Origin: Flaccisagitta enflata
Lineage: Eukaryota > Chaetognatha > Sagittoidea > Aphragmophora
Direction: 5' to 3'
Assembly (NCBI GenBank): GCA_965153355.1
Contig: OZ231127.1
Coordinates: 86,056,001-86,120,000, forward strand
Length of the DNA stretch: 64,000 bases
This document shows, piece after piece, positions 58,973 to 64,000 of the stretch. The notes under the pieces were generated by a model. The model was not told the DNA's origin and ran no database searches. It saw only the letters and a program-made list of their open reading frames with translations. Made by a program: the position numbers and the translations under genes. How positions within the stretch are numbered: position 1 is the first letter of the stretch; every line of letters starts with the position of its first letter.

Positions 58973-59169
58973 CGTGGATACGCGAAGGGTCCGTTTAAAA
59001 GAGATTTCATAACATACATGTTTCTAAACGAATGAATTGGATGGAAAGACAACCGATGAATGTCGAATAGAAGGATAAAGCGTGTAGGATCGACGGGTTA
59101 AAGAACGACGAAAACGGTATGGATAATGGAATCGGAATTGTGGTGATGAACTCATTGATAATGTTTTGT

Positions 59170-59345
59170 TCCCTTTTGTTAGTCACGGACACGCGACTCT
59201 ACACCTTGCCGTGTCGGTCCGTCCGTCCATCCGCCCGTCCGCCCTTCCGTCCATCCGTTTTTAAAAGTTGTAAGTGGTTTTTGTATTATTGCCCCTGCCC
59301 AACCGTCCGCGACTGTCTTGCCGTGTATCCGGGCTTGTTTTGTTC
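59170..59345 (-). mobile_element. Compact CG-ended short repeat (empty site of the nested insertion)
   Basis: Reads TTAGTCACGGACACGCGACT, then CCTTGCCGTGTCGG, a TCCGTCCG run, and ends CGTCCGCGACTGTCTTGCCG with GTATCCGG. Its ends are inverted relative to each other (GTCGCGGAC and GTCCGCGAC). It has no coding capacity. Confidence 0.7.
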
Positions 59346-59815
59346 CGTTTTTGGCCTTATTATTCTGACCAAAATAAATTATATTGGTTCCATAGTAACC
59401 AAACCAATTTTATCATCATTACTACTTTATAAGCAAGGCGCAATACAAGGCCAGTAAGTTGTTGGTTGCAGGCAGGGGCAACAACAATGATATGACTGTA
59501 TTAAGTTATCAAAGTGACCAGACCAACACACCAACCTTCCTATGGACACACCCTTTTGAATAGTTGTTTCGTGACCGATTAAAAATGGGAAGCTTTTGTA
59601 GTTTGTGACATGGGCTTGTCGCGCCATTTGCCTATTCCCCTACATTGATAGAAAGTATCTGAATCTTGAATTTTAGGAAAAGTCTCTTTAAGCGGATTCG
59701 AAACTCATTGTTGAATATGGAAACCAAACAAGTTCTATTAGACCCTATTGCGTTTTAGCCAAAACAACCGAGATTGTGAAATGAAAACAGTGGTTGCCAG
59801 GATCAGGAATTGCAT

Positions 59816-59857
<42 letters not shown>

Positions 59858-59934
59858 AAAGAGCAAATCCGCATCAAATTCGTTTCTCCAATTCTCGGTC
59901 TCGCCTCGATTTGAAAACTAATATCGATTTAAAG

Positions 59935-60103
59935 ATTGATAGATAGATAGATTTATAAATAGATAGATTGATTAATAGTCAGATAGACAGAGAGAAACGT
60001 TGATCGATTGAAGTAATAGGATGAGAGAGTTACAATTGAATGGATTGATAGGTAGATTGATAGATAGATAGATAGGAATGTAGATACTGTAGATAGGTAG
60101 ATT

Positions 60104-60149
<46 letters not shown>

Positions 60150-60310
60150 GAGATACATTTATCGACTGAAATAACTGTAGTTCAGATTTATAGATAGATT
60201 GATAAATAGATTGATAGATAGATAGATTGAAAGATAGGTAGCTTGATAAATAGATTGATAGATAGATAGGAAATAGATAGATTCATTGATAGATAGGTAA
60301 ATTTTGATAG
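59935..60310 (-). repeat. GATA array at the outer end of arm B
   Basis: Interrupted GATA with TTGAT variants, the inverse of 21370-21740. Arm homology ends within or just after it. Confidence 0.9.
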
Positions 60311-60939
60311 AAAGGGTGGATTGATCTAAATTGATAGATAGAAGTTAGAGCTTTTTGACTTGGCTTCCCCGGCCCCTGCTCAAATGGCCTCGTGAACCCC
60401 TATCTTTTCCCCTGCCCATAGAAAAAAAATGATAAATAAGAGAATCATGTTCACGCGAAGAAAGGCTGTAAAATATAATTAAGCTTCCTTGTTTCTTTTT
60501 CTTCATGCTTTTCTTTTTTTTTTTCCTCCTCCTTATTCTTCTTCTTCTCCCTTTTTTCCTTCTCATTATCTTGTTCTCCTTTATTTCTACCGCTTCATCC
60601 TCTTCTTTCTCCCCATCTCCTTCTTCCTCTTCATTTTTCTCCTCATATTCATCTCCATCCTCTTTATTTGTTGATGATGATAGATGATTATGGCAATGTT
60701 GTTGTTGATGATTAGGATAATAATTATAATGATAGTTTGGCTGACACTGGTAATAACTGATAATAATCTAACTTAACCTAAACGCACCCCTGGGCCTTAT
60801 GGCTAATGCATTACTCAGTCTTAAAAAACAGCACGAAGTGGTAAATGTTTCTAAAAGGAGACCTTACCTATCCCCGATACATGATATCGTTATCAATTGG
60901 GAAAACTTTTTTTTCTTTCCAAATCTTTTATTACTAAAA
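60311..60939. other. Spacer between arm B and the F-box gene
   Basis: Pyrimidine-rich (60490-60670) on the + strand, then AT-rich. It may contain the promoter of the F-box gene. An open frame runs from an ATG at 60799 into the proposed first exon, so the start could be there instead of 60940. Confidence 0.4.
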
Positions 60940-61038
60940 ATGCTAGGATTCTTTTCCTCATGGTTTAGTAAAGGTTACAGCGTGTTAAGTCGAGTTTTCT
61001 CTCCTACATCGTCACTCAACAACAACAACAGCAACAGC

Positions 61039-61073
<35 letters not shown>

Positions 61074-63526
61074 CGACGAACTTATCCCATATACAACATC
61101 TACCACCGTAACTTAATCCACAACGACTACCCTAAAACACCCATTTGATATTTCTAAGGCCATGGCTAACCACGACCATATTTTCTGAACCAACCCCACA
61201 AACGTTTATTCACGGAGGAAGATCGAAGCCGTCGCGACCGTAACAACGATGACGTCTCAACTGCTGCTGGGGCGTCGTTTCCTCTTCCGTTGCTGCTGCC
61301 TTACGAAGCACCGACGCGCGAGTTCCTGCTTCCGTCTTTGTCAATCAACGACCTTCAAGCACTTGAACTAATAAATCGGGAAACACGCGCCATCATCCAC
61401 TCCAAAGGCTACTGGCAAGCGGCTCTCTCGCGTTACGTTAAAAGCAACCCGATCGCACTGAAGATTTACCAGAAATGCATCGCGAATCAAGACAATGACG
61501 ACGAAGGAACCAACGGAGAAATCACAGACGACGAAACAGGGACGTGGCCACATGTGGAGAGAGTATTGATGGGGGCCCTCCTACTAGCGCTCTGACTATG
61601 TGCATCTATGAGCTGGACAAGGGCCCTATGTTGATTACTGATTAGGCCTAAAAGCCCCTGTTTCTTATTTAGCATTTCAAAAGAAGCAAAATTGTGACAA
61701 TCACAGTTGGACAAATAATGTTTTTTTCCAGTAGCACAGTAAATCTATCCTGATACTACTAAATACTGTCCAAAGGACACTAATGTTTTATCACTGGAAT
61801 GGATATTGATAAGTGAAAGATTATGATGTCTATTTGCCTTCAAGGGGCCCCACTTGGGGCCCTTTTGGGGTTACACTAGGATCCGGGCCCCATAGCTGAG
61901 TGGGTGCTGTCATCTTGTCTCCACATTCTTGGAAACAGGAAGCGACAAAAGGGAGGCCGCTGACGCCGGAAACAGAATCGCCGACGCCGACGCCAAGGCT
62001 AGAGACGAGGAAAGTCGAGTCGGCGCCGATACTCCATTCCACAAGCGCCTTTATGTCAAGGTGGAAGGTCTCCGACGTCGATTGAACGAAAACATCAAAG
62101 CCGGAGTTTGTCAGAAATCTATCATTTCCTTGCCAGTGGAGGAGAACAAGCCTTGGGGAATCCGAGCCATAACCACGGATGCGTCTGGGAAGTTCTGCTT
62201 CGTCAGTTACAGCCAACGCGTAGACATATTAGAAATCGGCGAAACGAACGACGGCGCCAAACTAAACCGGAAGTTTCGTCTTGATTGGAGCGGCGATCCG
62301 AATCTCCTTTGGCCTGGACAACACAATCATAACAAAGACAACTATCTGGCGGAGTTCTTAGCGTGTCATGGCGATTACGTAATAATAGGTGAGAGTCAAG
62401 TACAAAGGCTGAGAAACCCTAGATGAATTTCATTTTTCCCGGACCACTTTCAGTTGTCTGTCCATTCATCTATTGGTTGGTCCGTCAGTCGGTCGGTCGG
62501 TACAGTATGATAACCTATGATTACCTAATATCATCTTTCATTATCAATGTATGATGTATGATTATTTTTGTTTTCTTATAATTCCCAATAATCACCTATG
62601 ACTGACTCTGAACACATTATATTATGTGATGCCGTAATTACAGTTGAACCCCGCTCTAACGGACCCGCCACCAACGGAATTCCGCCTATAACAGATGCAA
62701 ATTTATACCCCCTTCAAGTTTTTTTTTTTTATTTTCTTTGTTAGCAAAAACAGAAGTCCGCCTATAACAGAAGAAAACTGTTAGTCCCCTGAAATCCGTT
62801 AGAGCGGGGTTTTACTGTACATAGTTGTATGATTATGATTCAAATTGACTGTAAAATGACGCTCTCTATGTCTCAGGACACTTGTGCGGCCTGATTACAC
62901 TATGGAATTGGCGAGTTCAAATTCTGGTTCAACGAATTGAATATCACGCCGTGAACCAGTGAGTAAAACTACATTTCAATTTATATTTTTTAGGTTGTGG
63001 AAGTTCATGATGACAACAAAAACCCATGTATATTCGCAGACCCGACCAGGGGGGGAGGGTCACCCCAATCTCAGATGAGGAGACCAGGCGCAGGGCCCAG
63101 GGGGGGGCTCGGATAAAGAAAATGTCATTCCATGGTTAGATAGCATGCTGAAAAAAAAATCCACTACCTTTCTGTGAGTTACAGTTACAATCAAGGTAAA
63201 AATATTCTTTCCTTTATCCAGCCCCACTCACAGTCATGGGGTGGATGATAGTCAAATTGGTTTCGCAAATTGGCTCTCTTCGCTCACCGGGATGGTGTAC
63301 AAAGAGAACACGCTGATGCTGAGCTCGAGGCGAGTATCTGTGGATTGGCGGTGCGCGGACAAGCCGGTGACGATGTGGCAACTGCGTGAGCAAGACTCTT
63401 CTCTCGAGGCTGTCAAAATAAACGAGATATTCATCGAAGGCTCCGGAAGCGCGAACGGAATCGACTTCGACGGAAAGCTGGCCGTCATCGCCTACCAACA
63501 GCAATGGGACAAAGACACTCGCATTT
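60940..63526 (+). CDS. F-box protein with a WD-like C-terminal region (multi-exon, 3' end not found)
   Basis: Proposed exons: 60940-61107 (MLGFFSSWFSKGYSVLSRVF, then an Asn run), 61218 to about 61562, about 61939 to 62388, 62877-62958, 63222 to about 63526. The second exon holds the F-box, LLPSLSINDLQALELINRET and AIIHSKGYWQAALSRYV. The third has AITTDASGKFCFVSYSQRVD and ends HGDYVII before GTGAGA in phase 1. The fourth, after TCTCAG, reads GHLCGLITLWNWRVQILVQR and ends phase 2. The fifth continues PTHSHGVDDSQIGFANWLSS and SANGIDFDGKLAVIAYQQ. The repeated 'seen value ... W' strands suggest a beta-propeller. F-box proteins normally link substrates to SKP1-cullin ubiquitin ligases; the substrate here is unknown. 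Exons 3-5 are firm. Exon 1 and the junctions of exons 1-2 and 2-3 are tentative, and the gene may run past the window. Confidence 0.72.
61218..61562 (+). CDS. F-box exon
   Basis: Open from 61170 to 61595. The upstream junction was chosen at CACGGAG (phase 0, matching a CACC|GTAACT donor at 61107). The frame contains LPYEAPTREFLLPSLSINDL and QALELINRETRAI, followed by an acidic NDDEGTNGEITDDETG tail. The likely donor is AGA before GTATTG, which would need an acceptor at GGGAG (about 61952) in phase 0; this is not settled. Confidence 0.65.
61939..62388 (+). CDS. F-box gene exon 3
   Basis: Reads GSDKREAADAGNRIADADAK (charged), then FHKRLYVKVEGLRRRLNENI, CQKSIISLPVEENKPWGIRA and ITTDASGKFCFVSYSQRVDI. 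The donor GTGAGA follows CGTAATAATAG. The acceptor is GAAACAG or a nearby AG. Confidence 0.75.
62638..62821. mobile_element. pogo-like MITE in an intron of the F-box gene
   Basis: The ends CAGTTGAACCCCGCTCTAAC and GTTAGAGCGGGGTTTTACTG are inverted and flanked by TA on both sides. The internal GAAGTCCGCCTATAACAGAA pieces repeat the TIR theme. CAGT-starting, TA-flanked ends of this kind are typical of pogo/Tigger-related elements. No coding capacity. Confidence 0.75.
62877..62958 (+). CDS. F-box gene exon 4
   Basis: An 82-bp exon between TCTCAG and GTGAGT: HLCGLITLWNWRVQILVQRI and EYHAVNQ. The phases (1 in, 2 out) fit both neighbours. Confidence 0.75.
63222..63526 (+). CDS. F-box gene exon 5
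   Basis: After TTATCCAG the phase-2 frame runs PTHSHGVDDSQIGFANWLSS, LTGMVYKENTLMLSSRR, VSVDWRCADKPVTMWQLREQ and GKLAVIAYQQQWDKDTRI. The donor is probably GTATGA; read-through would stop at 63571-63573. Confidence 0.7.
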
Positions 63527-64000
63527 GTATGAACAATACACGCATTTTTTCCGAGGCTTTTGTAGCTGGATAACATATGAAAGCGCCATTTTGTTGCAAA
63601 GTCTGCTATCATGGGGTAAAAGAAAAAAAAATTATTTTCAAAATTCTTGGCTCAGTTCACGGACATCGAAATTGGCAAAAAGTATAGAAAGTTAATATTT
63701 CAAACTGACAATTTCTAAAATCTTCTTTATTCTTACAATCAAGTTGATTTTCCGCTTTTCCTTGAGCCTTTGATTTATTTTCACTAGATTTCACTAGATT
63801 TTTATATTTTCACTAGATTTTATCCAAGTCGGATGCCCCTGCCGCACATATCTGCCTTCCTGCCGCGTAGCATTGCTACTTTGCTACACGGAACATGCAC
63901 CACTGAATTTATTTTGTTTTTTTCTTTTCAACTTGATAGCAGATGGACTTTACAATAATATGGCGCTGTCATATGTTTTCTGTGTATGTTTTATAGTGGA
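63527..64000 (+). other. AT-rich DNA downstream of the last recognised F-box exon
   Basis: Contains three copies of TTTCACTAGATTT (63780-63820). Probably an intron; no further exon seen. Confidence 0.4.

Noticed and set aside
58696-59052. 118-residue open frame on the minus strand in arm B
   Set aside because: No domain, spans an arm-specific insertion boundary, absent from arm A.
60345-60687. Phe/Ser-rich frames in the pyrimidine-rich block before the F-box gene
   Set aside because: Composition only; no conserved pattern or splice context.

Overview
This is eukaryotic nuclear DNA, most likely from a microsatellite-rich invertebrate or other non-insect animal. I base this on spliced genes with GT-AG introns in the standard code, F-box and kelch proteins, a LINE reverse transcriptase, MITE-like elements, degenerate CCCTAA telomere-type repeats, and an extreme load of di-, tri- and tetranucleotide arrays. 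I cannot name the species. Most long open frames (runs of ER, SL, CV, TH, KE, FL, D, M, Q) are only translations of microsatellites and are not genes.

The dominant structure is a large tail-to-tail inverted duplication at about 21.37-60.29 kb, centred near 40.07 kb. Each arm carries the same ten exons of a kelch-repeat (beta-propeller) gene: copy A on + (24246-38413) and copy B on - (58277-41711). Exon lengths, splice phases and protein sequence are nearly identical, while the introns differ widely in length and in transposon content. Neither copy shows exons beyond exon 10 before the palindrome centre. A third partial copy C (1-4753, minus orientation) holds exons 8 and 9. C resembles A in its first 4 kb and B in its last 0.7 kb.

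The most unusual signal is that two splice junctions of this gene have become minisatellites. A 68-bp unit holding the last 52 bp of exon 3 plus its GTAAGT donor occurs as 8 extra copies in A and 22 in B. A 59-bp unit holding the exon 10 acceptor plus 33 bp of exon occurs about 4 times in A and 8 times in B. Both unit lengths are 2 modulo 3.

Arm A alone contains a 1.85-kb 5'-truncated LINE (27589-29436), a TIR element in intron 4 (about 31027-31663) and an insertion near 22475-23304. Arm B has clean empty sites for the LINE and the 22475 insertion, and carries its own MITE (50208-50602). To the right of the palindrome is a multi-exon F-box protein gene on + (about 60940 to 63526), with a pogo-like MITE in one intron.

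The left part (4.7-21 kb) is accessory DNA without a convincing gene. It holds CT and CA arrays, a tandem duplication (7.36-8.16 kb), degenerate telomeric repeats (9.74 kb), nested minisatellite-bearing elements, a 0.9-kb-arm inverted repeat (11.38-13.52 kb), a 70-bp minisatellite (16.1-16.8 kb) and a nearly identical 1-kb-arm palindrome (18.47-20.99 kb). All coordinates and copy numbers were read by eye.
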